Positions 36,284 through 44,968 of a stretch of DNA of 64,000 nt are shown here, piece after piece (the first letter of the stretch is position 1; each line of letters starts with the position of its first letter). Both the position numbers and the translations under genes were made by a program. The stretch spans positions 1 through 64,000 of the forward strand of contig MVDH01000005.1 in assembly GCA_003056245.1 (NCBI GenBank). The letters run 5' to 3'. The DNA comes from Cellvibrio sp. 79 (GTDB taxonomy: Bacteria > Pseudomonadota > Gammaproteobacteria > Pseudomonadales > Cellvibrionaceae). The notes under the pieces are model-generated. The model had not been told where the DNA came from and did not search any database. It saw only the letters and a list, made by a program, of their open reading frames with translations.

Positions 36284-36460
36284 GTGGAACAAGATTACAC
36301 AGAAGCCGTCAAGAAATTGGTGCGGCAATATTATGAACACGAAATCACATTGGATGCTTACAGGCGCGATCGCAAACGTTTGATTGACCAAATGGATCTT
36401 GAGTTTAATGGCCATGAATTTATTAATATAAGTGCGATAACCCAGGTACCACAAAACTAA
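36284..36460 (+). CDS. Small unknown protein after ppkA
   Basis: This is a 58-residue frame starting with GTG. GAGGAA lies 7 nt upstream, which is a good ribosome site. The product is helical and charged (YTEAVKKLVRQYYEHE, YRRDRKRLIDQMDLEFNG). It has no signal or membrane segment and should be cytosolic. It follows ppkA by 21 bp on the same strand and could be the last member of the T6SS operon. I do not recognise it. The helix pattern suggests a SHOCT-like or short adaptor fold; function is unknown. Confidence 0.6.
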   Translation: MEQDYTEAVKKLVRQYYEHEITLDAYRRDRKRLIDQMDLEFNGHEFINISAITQVPQN

Positions 36461-36565
36461 AGCAATCGTATGAAACGTTAATGAAGTGTTCTTCCTGCCT
36501 TGATGGTTTGTCCGCTATCTGCGCTAACACTGATACATTCGTAAACAATACATTTAACAATCACT

Positions 36566-36599
36566 TTAAGTGCTCATTTAATATCAAATGAGCACTTAA
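36566..36599. promoter_or_regulatory. Palindrome between the T6SS and the ExbBD operon
   Basis: TTAAGTGCTCATTT and AAATGAGCACTTAA are perfect 14-bp arms with a 6-bp centre. No T tract follows on either strand, so it is more an operator or symmetric regulatory site than a terminator. It lies 40 bp before the ExbB-like gene. Confidence 0.65.
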
Positions 36600-36639
36600 T
36601 ATGAGTATTAATTTATAAAGAAAGGGATGGAAATTTGCT

Positions 36640-37305
36640 ATGAATATGACAGAAATTATTCGCTTTATGCAGGATGGAGGCGTTTTTATGTTTCCTATCG
36701 GCATTATTCTTGTAGTGGGTTTGGCAATTGTTGTTGAGCGTTTTGTTTTTCTTGGCAAGGCTAAAAAATTAAATGCGAGCGCATTTGACCCAATCTTAAA
36801 TGCGTTGCAAAAACGCGATTACCAAAGTGCAGTTAATATTAGTAAATCTTCCGAGGCATCTGTTGCGCGTATCATTAATGCCGGTTTGGCACGCATGGCA
36901 CATTCAAACCGCAGGGAAGATATTGAATCGGCGATGGAAGAAGGCGTTATGGAAGCCATCCCCCGTCTGGAACGCCGTACCGGTTATTTGGCAACGCTTG
37001 CTAACATTGCGACCTTGCTTGGATTACTTGGAACCATTCACGGTTTGAGTTCTGCGTTTTCCGCAGTAGCGAACGCAGACCCATCAGAAAAAGCCGCTTT
37101 GCTTTCCGCCAGTATTGCTGTTGCGATGAACGCTACTGCATTTGGTTTGTTTACTGCAATTCCATTGTTATTGGCCCACTCAATGATTCAAAGTCGCACG
37201 CTGGAAATTATCGATAGCCTCGAAATGGCGGGCGTAAAATGTTTGAACATTATTACCAATGCGCAAGATTCGATTGCACGGCAACGTGTGGAACCTAAAC
37301 AATAA
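36640..37305 (+). CDS. MotA/TolQ/ExbB-type proton-channel subunit
   Basis: This 221-residue TolQ/ExbB/MotA-type protein has three membrane segments: GGVFMFPIGIILVVGLAIVV, then LANIATLLGLLGTIHGLSSAF, then MNATAFGLFTAIPLLLAHS. The GTIHGL and ATAFGLFTAIP segments are family hallmarks of the proton-channel lining. It would form an ion-driven motor with the following two ExbD proteins. The arrangement of one ExbB, two ExbD and one AgmX/TonB-like gene matches the AglRQS-type motor. It starts 40 bp after a palindromic site. The start is the ATG at 36640; a second Met two residues later is also possible. Confidence 0.88.
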   Translation: MNMTEIIRFMQDGGVFMFPIGIILVVGLAIVVERFVFLGKAKKLNASAFDPILNALQKRDYQSAVNISKSSEASVARIINAGLARMAHSNRREDIESAMEEGVMEAIPRLERRTGYLATLANIATLLGLLGTIHGLSSAFSAVANADPSEKAALLSASIAVAMNATAFGLFTAIPLLLAHSMIQSRTLEIIDSLEMAGVKCLNIITNAQDSIARQRVEPKQ

Positions 37306-37328
37306 TCGGAATTTAAGGAACGCCATAA

Positions 37329-37877
37329 ATGCGCCGATTATCCAAACGCAACAGTGAAGAAGCTGATGTTGATGTAACGTCATTCATCAATCTCGTCATT
37401 GTGCTGGTACCTGTCTTATTAATGGGCATGGTTCTATCGCGAATTACAGTATTGGATTTAAAGCTGCCCGATATAGCCGTGAATTCAGCAGCACCGCAAA
37501 CTGAGCCTCCCGCACAATTAGAATTAATTGTGCGGGCTAACTACTTTGATATTAATTATCCAGCAGGAATAAATCTGAAACGGCTCAATAAAACTGCAGC
37601 TGGGAATTATGATTACGCAAATCTCACGTTGCATCTTCAGGAAATAAAACGCCAGTTGGGTGAAAAAGGTATAGAGAAGCGCGATATTTATTTGCTATCA
37701 GAAAAAAATGTCGATTACCAAACATTGGTACAAGTGATGGATACCGTCCGTTCATATCGGACGGTAGTTGCTACGTCCGTGGTAAATGCGGAATTGTTCC
37801 CCGAAGTATCCCTTGGTGATGCCCCACCAGAAGGCGAACAAACATTGGCGCTACCACCAGCAACGGGAGCACAATGA
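37329..37877 (+). CDS. ExbD/TolR-type protein with Asn in place of the channel Asp
   Basis: This 182-residue protein is a single-membrane-span ExbD/TolR homologue, with a periplasmic domain after about residue 45. The membrane segment is DVTSFINLVIVLVPVLLMG. The position that holds the essential proton-carrying Asp in ExbD and TolR is Asn21 here. The codon is AAT, read directly. In the partner encoded next the same position is Asp31. It therefore probably cannot carry protons alone and may be structural. It overlaps the next gene by 4 bp (ATGA) and is in one operon with ExbB. The loss might be functional asymmetry, as proposed for other two-ExbD motors, but that is inference. Confidence 0.85.
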   Translation: MRRLSKRNSEEADVDVTSFINLVIVLVPVLLMGMVLSRITVLDLKLPDIAVNSAAPQTEPPAQLELIVRANYFDINYPAGINLKRLNKTAAGNYDYANLTLHLQEIKRQLGEKGIEKRDIYLLSEKNVDYQTLVQVMDTVRSYRTVVATSVVNAELFPEVSLGDAPPEGEQTLALPPATGAQ

Positions 37878-38413
37878 TGAAAAAATCCCATCGCGCAAAA
37901 CGGATGAACAGGCACCATGGTCGCCTGAACTTCGTACCCAAATTGAATTTGGTACCGCTCATAGATTGCTTTGTTTTGTTGATATTTTTTCTACTTATTA
38001 ATTATTCAACTGAAGTAGAAGTTTTGCAGACTGACAAAACAGTAAAATTACCCGCATCCATATCGGAAACATCACCCAAAGAAAATCTCGTGGTTGTGGT
38101 AAACGCCAGTGAAATTCTGGTGCTGGGGCGAAGTGTCGGCGGTATAAGCGATATGATGGCCGGAAATGGCGATACGTTTGAACCCTTGATAACGGAATTA
38201 AAATATCTTGCCAGCAAAGCGCCAGCCTTGACTGAAAAGGAACTGGCAGAAGGCAGGGCGGTTACTGTTCTGGGTGATCGTGCAATTCCTTATGCGCAGT
38301 TAAAAAAAATCATGGCTAGTTGTGTTGCCGCTGGTTATCGCAACATTTCTCTGGCGGTGCTGCATAAAGAAGCCAGCAACTCTATAGTAGGGGGCCAGGA
38401 TGTCCGCCATTGA
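37874..38413 (+). CDS. ExbD/TolR-type protein with intact channel Asp
   Basis: This 179-residue protein starts with a strongly basic cytosolic tail (KKSHRAKRMNRHHGR). Its membrane segment NLVPLIDCFVLLIFFLLINY holds the canonical Asp31 needed for proton use. The periplasmic part follows. It is coupled to the previous gene by a 4-bp overlap and to the next by a 14-bp overlap. With ExbB it should form the active channel. The C-terminal domain is short, as usual for TolR/ExbD. Confidence 0.88.
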   Translation: MMKKSHRAKRMNRHHGRLNFVPKLNLVPLIDCFVLLIFFLLINYSTEVEVLQTDKTVKLPASISETSPKENLVVVVNASEILVLGRSVGGISDMMAGNGDTFEPLITELKYLASKAPALTEKELAEGRAVTVLGDRAIPYAQLKKIMASCVAAGYRNISLAVLHKEASNSIVGGQDVRH

Positions 38414-39362
38414 TGTTTCAGTATTGCAATTACCATGGGCAACGAGTGATAGTGATCAGCAATTTAAAAAGATTGTGCTGGGTTTTTTATTACTATTTTT
38501 CTGTATTGCATTACCAGTCTCCTACGTCACTTTGCCAGAATTAACCCGGGCAGAAAAAGAAGCGTTGCCACCTCAGTTGGCCCGCGTTGTTCTCGAGCAA
38601 AAGCTAATACCACCACAACCGGTAGTGCCACCTAAAATAGAAGAAAAGCCGGAAGTAGAAAAAACTCCGGAGAAGACCAATGAAGAAAAAAATACAACAA
38701 CGCCTGCTGAAACAAAACCGGTAACACCTGATACGTCAAAAACCAGCAAAAGTGATTCGACGGAAAGAGCGAGGAGTGTGGCAAAACAAAGCGGTATATT
38801 AGCCATGGCTAATGAACTGAACGAATTGCAAAACACAGATGCAATTACAGAAAATGTACGGACCACTGTTACAGCAACAAAAAATGAGGCGGCAACGCAC
38901 AACGTTAGTGAGGTAATCACCGCGTCGAACCAACAAGGTAAGGTCATCCAGCAAGATGATGTTGTAGGACAACTGCAATCCACCGATTTGCAAACAAGAG
39001 AAGCCCGGACACAAACGGCTGCAACTGAAAAAGCTGTAGTGGCGGATAACAATTTGCGGCAAGGTAAAGGTGGCGGCCGGGCATCATCTGACATTAGTTT
39101 GGTATTCAATAAAAATAAGGCGAGTTTGCATTCAATCTACGAGCGGGAACGTAGAAAAAATACTAGCTTGAAAGGAAAAATCGTTTTTCAATTAACGATT
39201 GAGCCAAATGGAAAAGTAAGCAGTGTTAAAATTTTATCCAGCGAACTTAATAATCCGGAGCTGGAAAACCGAATTATCACACGGATTAAAATGTTTATTT
39301 TTGCTCCAACATCTGATGGCACTATAACAATAGATTACCCGGTAGAATTTATTCCTTCCTAA
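38400..39362 (+). CDS. AgmX/TonB-like protein
   Basis: This 320-residue protein has a cytosolic N-terminus and a membrane span (IVLGFLLLFFCIALPVSYV). A long Pro/Lys/Glu/Thr-rich periplasmic linker (PPQPVVPPKIEEKPEVEKT) resembles TonB. The C-terminal domain (SIYERERRKNTSLKGKIVFQ, then TIEPNGKVSSVKILSSEL, then NPELENRIITRIK) fits the AgmX/PglI C-terminal/TonB-like fold. It should transmit ExbBD energy across the periplasm to outer-membrane partners, plausibly the TPR lipoproteins at 8-12 kb. It is the last gene of the operon. Confidence 0.85.
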   Translation: MSAIDVSVLQLPWATSDSDQQFKKIVLGFLLLFFCIALPVSYVTLPELTRAEKEALPPQLARVVLEQKLIPPQPVVPPKIEEKPEVEKTPEKTNEEKNTTTPAETKPVTPDTSKTSKSDSTERARSVAKQSGILAMANELNELQNTDAITENVRTTVTATKNEAATHNVSEVITASNQQGKVIQQDDVVGQLQSTDLQTREARTQTAATEKAVVADNNLRQGKGGGRASSDISLVFNKNKASLHSIYERERRKNTSLKGKIVFQLTIEPNGKVSSVKILSSELNNPELENRIITRIKMFIFAPTSDGTITIDYPVEFIPS

Positions 39363-39953
39363 CGATCACATAGCAAGGATGCTTGGGGTAGCAGGAACTT
39401 CCCGCCATAGATTACATAAACCTCTTTGAAGTCTTGTGTCTCCTGCGTTTGGCTCTAAAACTCCCGAATATAATGGCGCAAAATTGCAATAATTTTACCG
39501 CGCTCAACATTCTTTGGTCAGTCTAATCGTAGCTGTGGATGCACATATTCCGCAGTAAATTAGCATAATTGCAGGTGCCGGTAATTTTAAGAGTCTTTGC
39601 AGGTTTGAAAAAATTCTCGCAGGACTGAAGCGTTAAAATTCTAAATAAAACTATTTTGTTGTTGCTTGACGGGCGAGACATGAACAAGCCTCTCTTACCA
39701 GTCAATTTCTCTGATATCAGTTTTAGTCAATTATCAACTCGAAATTACATTGGTAATCCAAGCTGCACTCTTTGTTGCACATGAGTTTTAACTATCCTAA
39801 GTTGGCAAGGACCCATTCGCTTTAATTGGCATACACTAACCTGTTCCTTCATCTAAAACATTCAATGCCCGAAACATTTTCCGTAATACAAATTATCGTG
39901 CGTAAAATCCAAGACCCGGTCCCAAGGGCGAATGACTGTCAATTATGTTGGTG
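39363..39953. other. Intergenic region, no gene seen
   Basis: About 590 bp between the AgmX-like gene and the leftward propeptide-like gene. No credible coding frame, RNA or strong hairpin was recognised. A 60-residue minus-strand frame (39523-39705) lacks a ribosome site and resembles nothing. Confidence 0.5.
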
Positions 39954-40724
39954 TTAATGTGATTCAGGTGGGCCTGTGTAATTGGGGTCAACATCTGCTG
40001 GATCAATTACATCACTTACCTCCGGATCTGCCTTAAACAATAATTGACTAGAGGCAATCCAGCCATTATTGCCATGTGCTTGCAGTACATAATGTCCGTC
40101 TGGTGTGTCTAGCCCCCCAACGGTTAATGCTTCTCCGCGTGTAAAACTTACTGAATATTTCTGGCCATCTTCGCCTTGGATATGACCGTACCAGCTAATG
40201 CTGCTGTAATCGTGTTTTTCTACTTTATCGATAACAACTTCATAATCCTTTGCGTTTTCGTCAACACGAACATTGATCGCATCACCGGGCATTAACGTTT
40301 CCATTTTCATCGTATCCAATTGAATAAATTGGCGACCGTCCGCCAACTCTTCAGGTTTCAGCGGTAAATTTTTTGGCGTAGTTTCTGCCGGACTCCAGGA
40401 CGTATTGCGTGCAACAGCGGCAGCAACTTCTTCGGGTGAGTAATCTAAGTTGGGGCGACGTTGTTTAATATTATCCATTCTTGTTTTTAGTTCAGCGCTT
40501 GTTATTGGAGCGTGCGACGAACTAGTGCCTAATTTACTGTTGGCAGCAATCAGAGATGTGTCCACCTTAATATTATTATGTTCTGTGAGTGATTTTGGAT
40601 TTGTGTGTATATCGGTTGACTCTTCAACAGCAGGTGTGGATTGAGAACTATAAAAATAAATAATACCGAAAGACAAGCCTGCTGCCGCCAACGTTTTTAA
40701 CCAGAAACTTGATTGGGATTGCAT
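39954..40724 (-). CDS. Membrane-anchored propeptide-like protein next to a metallopeptidase
   Basis: This 256-residue protein has an N-terminal membrane/signal segment (FWLKTLAAAGLSFGIIYFY) and a variable linker. Its C-terminal domain (VVIDKVEKHDYSSISWYGHI, QGEDGQKYSVSFTRGEAL, TVGGLDTPDGHYVLQAHG) resembles the W-x-G and G-x-Y strands of propeptides in secreted M12-type peptidases. The metallopeptidase gene lies 74 bp upstream on the same strand and lacks a propeptide of its own. A separately encoded propeptide that folds or inhibits the protease is the inferred role. The start is the ATG at 40724, preferred over an ATG nine bases earlier in frame because of better spacing to AAGAG. Family match is weak. 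Confidence 0.55.
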   Translation of the reverse strand: MQSQSSFWLKTLAAAGLSFGIIYFYSSQSTPAVEESTDIHTNPKSLTEHNNIKVDTSLIAANSKLGTSSSHAPITSAELKTRMDNIKQRRPNLDYSPEEVAAAVARNTSWSPAETTPKNLPLKPEELADGRQFIQLDTMKMETLMPGDAINVRVDENAKDYEVVIDKVEKHDYSSISWYGHIQGEDGQKYSVSFTRGEALTVGGLDTPDGHYVLQAHGNNGWIASSQLLFKADPEVSDVIDPADVDPNYTGPPESH

Positions 40725-40798
40725 AATTCGCACTCTTTATTAAGTGCTAATAAAAATTCCGATGCGCCACGTTGTAACGCACCGGGATTCATTTTTAT

Positions 40799-42180
40799 TT
40801 AGCGTGTGATACGAATCCAGTTGATGTTCCAACCGTTGGTTTTTGCGAGTAAACCAAAATTGTAGGTGCCTGCAGGAATGTTGACGGTGTGACTGATTGT
40901 GGTCCAGTTTTGCCAGCCACCCGTTGCAGGAACTGTTAATTCTCCAAATGGAATAACGCCACCATTCAAGTCAGATGTAAAACGCCCGCCATTCGGGCTG
41001 GCGACCCTATATTCAATTTTATAAATGCCTGATGTTGGAAACTTCACATTGCTGTAAGACATCCAGTCGTTGGTTTCAATCCAGCCAACATTTTGTCCAC
41101 CGCCTGCGTCGGTGGTCGGTTCAGTTTGTACGCCACTGTAGGCGAAATAATTTTCTGCTTGAATCAATAAATTAAAGCCAGCGGTACTGACAACAATTGA
41201 GCTAGCGGAATCATTAAATCCATCATCGCTCAAGCAGGAATCATCGCCGGTTTTGGTGATAGAATTTCCGGTGAAATTATCATGTTCATAAAGCGTAATG
41301 CTGTAGCCTGATTGCACACGCAATGATGAAATATCGTCTTCAATAATTCCTTTCAATCGCAATTGCGACATGTTGTACCTGCCGGGTGTCAGGCCAACAG
41401 TGTAGCCACCGTAGTTACAATTCTGGGCCACTTGTACCGGGCCGGAAGATCCTGCAGTAGGACGGAATTCAGCAATCTCATTGCGCACATTTTGAATAGC
41501 CAACGCCGCGTAAGCCTCATCGGGTCGACCAACAGGGATACCACAAGGCAGGCCTCGGCAGGTTATATTGGGATTGGAAAAGCGCGCAATCCGGGTAGTT
41601 TTGAATACACTCGCATAAGCCATGATATCGACAAATACATTTTCTACTCCGTAACCAACGCCATAGCGGTAACGAGTGCCCGATTCATTGCCTTGTTTGC
41701 GCGAATGGCTTAGACCCATGTTGTGACCTAACTCGTGAGCCATTACGAGTGGACCGCAATTGGGACCAACCACATTCCAGGTCAAATCTTTATTGATGGC
41801 AACAAAACCGACACCGCAAGCACCTGTTGCATGGAGTTGAGATACCAAATCAGCTCCCAATTGATCACGTAATTCATTTGCTGTGCTATTGAATCGAAGA
41901 TTACCGAGCACTTTACCCTGATCTGCGCCACCAGGGTCCAAAGGGCGAGCACCAACGAGACGCAATTTCATATCAATTTGACTATCGGCATAGGCCGCAT
42001 TCATTTGATTAACCCAGCTACTTATCGCCGTCTGTGGCTCACCGCCAAAATAATTTTGGTGTGTTCATCGTAAAATACCAAAAGATCTACAGTTGCTGCT
42101 TGCACACTATTTAATGTTGCAAAGATGCTGACCCCCAACAGCAGTAATCGTTTTGCTTTATTAGCGATACCTGATTTCAT
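40799..42180 (-). pseudogene. Secreted zinc metallopeptidase (reprolysin-like) with beta/gamma-crystallin-like and CBM6 regions, frameshifted
   Basis: The intended product is a secreted protease of about 460 residues. A signal peptide (RLLLLGVSIFATLNSVQA) leads to VDLLVFYDEHTK, then the frame breaks. In the other frame YFGGEPQTAISSWVNQMNAA continues directly, so one base is missing near 42054-42057 in an A run (minus strand). The catalytic zinc site HELGHNMGLSH is intact and followed by a Met-turn-like IMAYAS. Next is a beta/gamma-crystallin-like segment (ISSLRVQSGYSITLYEHDNF). A CBM6-like domain (QAENYFAYSGV, VGWIETNDWMSY, NINWIRITR) ends the protein. The start ATG at 42180 has AGAGGAA upstream. 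Whether the shift is real or a sequencing error cannot be told from this sequence. Confidence 0.8.
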
Positions 42181-42794
42181 TTTATTCCTCTCATTTATTG
42201 TGTGTAGTGTTAGTAGTGCAGTAGATATCACCCGAATTATTTCCGAATACAACCAACCTTTTTTGGCATGAAGGTAGACGCATTACTTTTTTTATTAGTA
42301 GTCTTTTCGCCGCAATATAAAAAAGGGAGAGACCGAAGGTGCTCTCCAAGCAAGGCAACAACAAAGACAATCTGGAAATCGGGTGTCGTTGATCAATGTC
42401 ACGTATTTTTATTGGTATTTTTTTTTATCAATCAAATGAGAAAGGTTAAGGATTCTGCCTATCTAGATATCCTGATCACATCGTAGCGAAAAAACCTCAC
42501 CAAATTAGACGAACGTCGAATGAGATCCACCCCCGTTGAGAAAAAAATAATTTATGGTGGATTAGGTAGGTTGTGCAGAACAGTAACTAATTTTTTAAGC
42601 GTGCTGATTTTCAACGAGATGATATTTTTTAAATAATACGGAAAGGATCGTTTTCATTAACTCAATTGAGTTTGAGGGAACCATCAATGATCAAATTGGT
42701 TCCTCAGGTCTGTTTTTTCCTAAATATGGGTAACCAAAAATTTCAAGTTGGGTTTGCCAGAGGTGAGAGGTAAGTAACCCATATCAATATATAT
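42181..42794. other. Intergenic region before the RHS remnant
   Basis: No gene is supported; a 72-residue open frame at 42268-42486 has hydrophobic ends but no ribosome site or family likeness. GAGGGAACC...GGTTCCTC followed by TTTTTT (42674-42718) looks like a plus-strand terminator with one bulge. CTCAATTGAG at 42661 is a perfect 10-bp palindrome. The terminator may be left over from a lost gene. Confidence 0.45.
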
Positions 42795-43811
42795 GTGCAT
42801 GATTCGCGTGTTGATGAACCTTTATTGTGGTACCCAAACGGAAATGTCACTGCAACCAACCGACACAATTTGCTATCAGATCACCAAGGCTCCATTGTAG
42901 CGGTAACCGACAACCTGGCTAACGTAACCGCAATAAATACTTACGATGCATACGGTAGTCCCGGCAATAATAATCAAGGCCGCTTCTCTTACACTGGCCA
43001 GCCGTATTTGCCAGAAATCGGATTGTATTATTACAAAGCACGAATGTACTCACCGACATTAGGCCGGTTTTTGCAAACGGATCCGATAAACAAAAATGAT
43101 CCCACAGGAATGTTTGGGTATTACCCTGGCCACAATGAATTATCAGCAGAATTTAGTGGCCAAGTTTTAGCGGCTGCATCAACGATTGCTGATTTCACCC
43201 CGGTGGTTGGTGATGTAAAAGCAATTGGCGAAGCCATGGCAAATCCTTCGGCTATAAATGTAGCCGCAGCTGCGGTGGGAATAGTGCCTGGCATTGGTGA
43301 TGCAGCGTCAAAGACAATAAAAGCTGAATCAGCTGTAAGTGCAGTAAAGTTGGAGAAACAGCTTGCATCCGAAGCCCAGGTGGGACAGCTCGCCAAAGAT
43401 GGTGGTACTGTTATTAGTCAACCGGCTAATCAAGCTGAGCGTATTGCAGCGCACACCGCAGCTGACGCGGGAAATATTCAAAAAGTAAGCTCTGATGCAT
43501 ATACCGCAAGAGGTGGGCAGCAAGTGCAAACACATTCATTTAGGGATGCATCCATAAATGAACTTATCGAGCCCAAAACAATAATTGATGAACAAAGTGA
43601 TAGTAAAAACACTGAGGACAATATGACTAAAGTAGAGCGTATTTCATCTAAAAGTGGAAATCGATTTATAGATGTAATGGAGCATGAGGATGGTTCGTAT
43701 CTGCTCCACCAGTTCATCCGTAAATATGACCTTGAGAAGAGAAGAATTATGAAATTCGGGAGCTTCCCGATCCTTCTAGTAGATTTGGGGATTTTTCTGC
43801 GGCTGTTTTAG
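42795..43811 (+). pseudogene. RHS-repeat protein remnant with C-terminal toxin-like tail
   Basis: Only the last 340 residues of an RHS protein remain. The conserved core end is clear: DEPLLWYPNGNVTATNRH, LLSDHQGSIVAVTD, YDAYGSPG, RFSYTGQPYLPEIGLYYYKA and the terminal mark LGRFLQTDPI. This mark normally precedes the toxin tip. An in-frame stop lies at 42771, so most of the RHS body and its secretion module are missing. The tail has a hydrophobic pre-toxin-like stretch (FTPVVGDVKAIGEAM, VAAAAVGIVPGIGDAAS). It then runs without a stop into a second frame that appears to start at 43623. No start codon with a ribosome site is obvious at the left end. Probably a displaced RHS tip. Confidence 0.75.
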
Positions 43812-43843
43812 AGGCGCAAAGAATCATGAACTTAAGTAACTGA
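43623..43843 (+). pseudogene. Small downstream ORF (immunity-like) fused to RHS by frame loss
   Basis: GAGGA five bases before the ATG at 43623 marks an independent start for MTKVERISSKSGNRFIDVM. In the present reading the frame ends at 43811, but shifting by a two-base repeat near 43737 restores a continuous frame: EEKNYEIRELPDPSSRFGDF, then SAAVLEAQRIMNLSN, to TGA at 43841. A GA duplication in GAGA is the simplest cause. The restored 72-residue product would be an immunity-size protein following an RHS toxin. The assignment as immunity is by position only. Confidence 0.55.
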
Positions 43844-43897
43844 AAGTAAGCACCAGCTAAATTAGTTTTGATAATTTTGTTAGTGAACTGGAAAATT

Positions 43898-43936
43898 AAA
43901 ACCCCGGCCAGCTCGCTGCCCCGGGGTTTTGTTTTT
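43898..43936. terminator. Strong hairpin terminator (bidirectional)
   Basis: AAAACCCCGG and CCGGGGTTTT pair perfectly around a short loop. A TTTTT run follows on the plus strand and TTTTAATTTT on the minus strand. It can end transcription from the RHS side and from the minus-strand HAD side. Confidence 0.8.
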
Positions 43937-44002
43937 ATGAGCGTTTAATATTTTGTTTTTAATCCGCCGTCAACACCAAACATCTTTGCATAACCCGAAT
44001 CG

Positions 44003-44352
44003 TCACCGGCGAATCAACCATGCAACCGGAATTCCACGTTCATTCAAAGAAGTTAATGTGGGCTTCACATCGTAAAAAGAGACAATGAATTCAATTCTTT
44101 TTGAATTTGTGTTTGGATTTTATCAATGAGTGAATTTGGTGCGAAAATTTCCAAAACTGTTGAAAGTTCGCGCACATCGCTATTGATAGTCATCAATTTG
44201 CGTGCATCATCGGGATTTGGTTGCCGTCCGTTTTCTCTTGCCCATTTTAATAATTGGCGGAAGGGATGATGCATTAGTCCGTACTTAACGAGTGTGCCAA
44301 ATAAATCGAATATAACTAAATCTATTTTAGTCGTTAGTGGTGTAATGGTCAT
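44003..44352 (-). pseudogene. HAD-like hydrolase fragment, frameshifted and truncated
   Basis: The N-terminal part of an HAD hydrolase is recognisable: IDLVIFDLFGTLV (nucleophile motif), then FRQLLKWARENGRQPNP, then KLMTINSDVRELSTVLE. It stops after LNSLSLFTM. Adding one T to the T run near 44074 (minus strand) gives continuation LFYDVKPTLTSLNERGIPVAW, which matches the next part of an HAD core. It then ends at RR-stop, so the C-terminal half is missing. The start ATG at 44352 is by position. A frameshift, then truncation, mark this as a pseudogene. Confidence 0.75.
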
Positions 44353-44968
44353 GACTGCAGAGTATGGCCTGCTCAGAAGAGTTGTGAATGGATTGCAATG
44401 ACTATTTTTTAGTCGATTTTTGGGTTCGTCTTTATTGAATTTAACATAAGGCGTGTTATGCGTAGTGGTGAGCAAAAAACAATCTACTATCGTGGCACAT
44501 GGGTTCGCAAAAAAGTGTTCAATTCTCTAATACCTGTATTAGGCTTCCAAGTATTACGTCCAATAATGACCGGCCAAATTCGCTGTATTCGTACGTTTCA
44601 TTTATAAATTATCAACTACTGTTGAGCGTTAATATTTCGATATCACGACGGCTATTTTTATTGACCAGTTTGTAGGAAATAAATTTATAGAATCATATTT
44701 TTTCCTCATGTAGTAATCTGCGTTATTTTTCATAAAATCTGATAGGTATATATAATTTCCAATTCGGGAAATCACTATCAAGTCTATTTAGTGGCGCAGT
44801 AAAGAGGAATCAACAAGTGTAAATATAAAATTTATTCACTAGATTTTTACGCAGGCTTAAAATTACCAGAAAAAATTTCTTAAAATTAAAAACTTCTACT
44901 GTTGCTCCAATAAAAATAACAAACGTAACTTACAAAAAAATTATAACCAGTTATTACTCTTGTTAACG
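44353..44968. other. AT-rich intergenic region
   Basis: About 600 bp with no clear gene. A 49-residue plus-strand frame at 44458-44607 (YYRGTWVRKK near the start) is possible but has no ribosome site that I trust. The rest (44650-44968) is very AT-rich with no structure noticed. Confidence 0.4.

Noticed and set aside
38573-39109. Minus-strand frame inside the AgmX-like gene
   Set aside because: Ser/Val-rich antisense of a low-complexity linker.
42268-42486. 72-residue plus-strand frame after the protease gene
   Set aside because: No ribosome site, no family resemblance.
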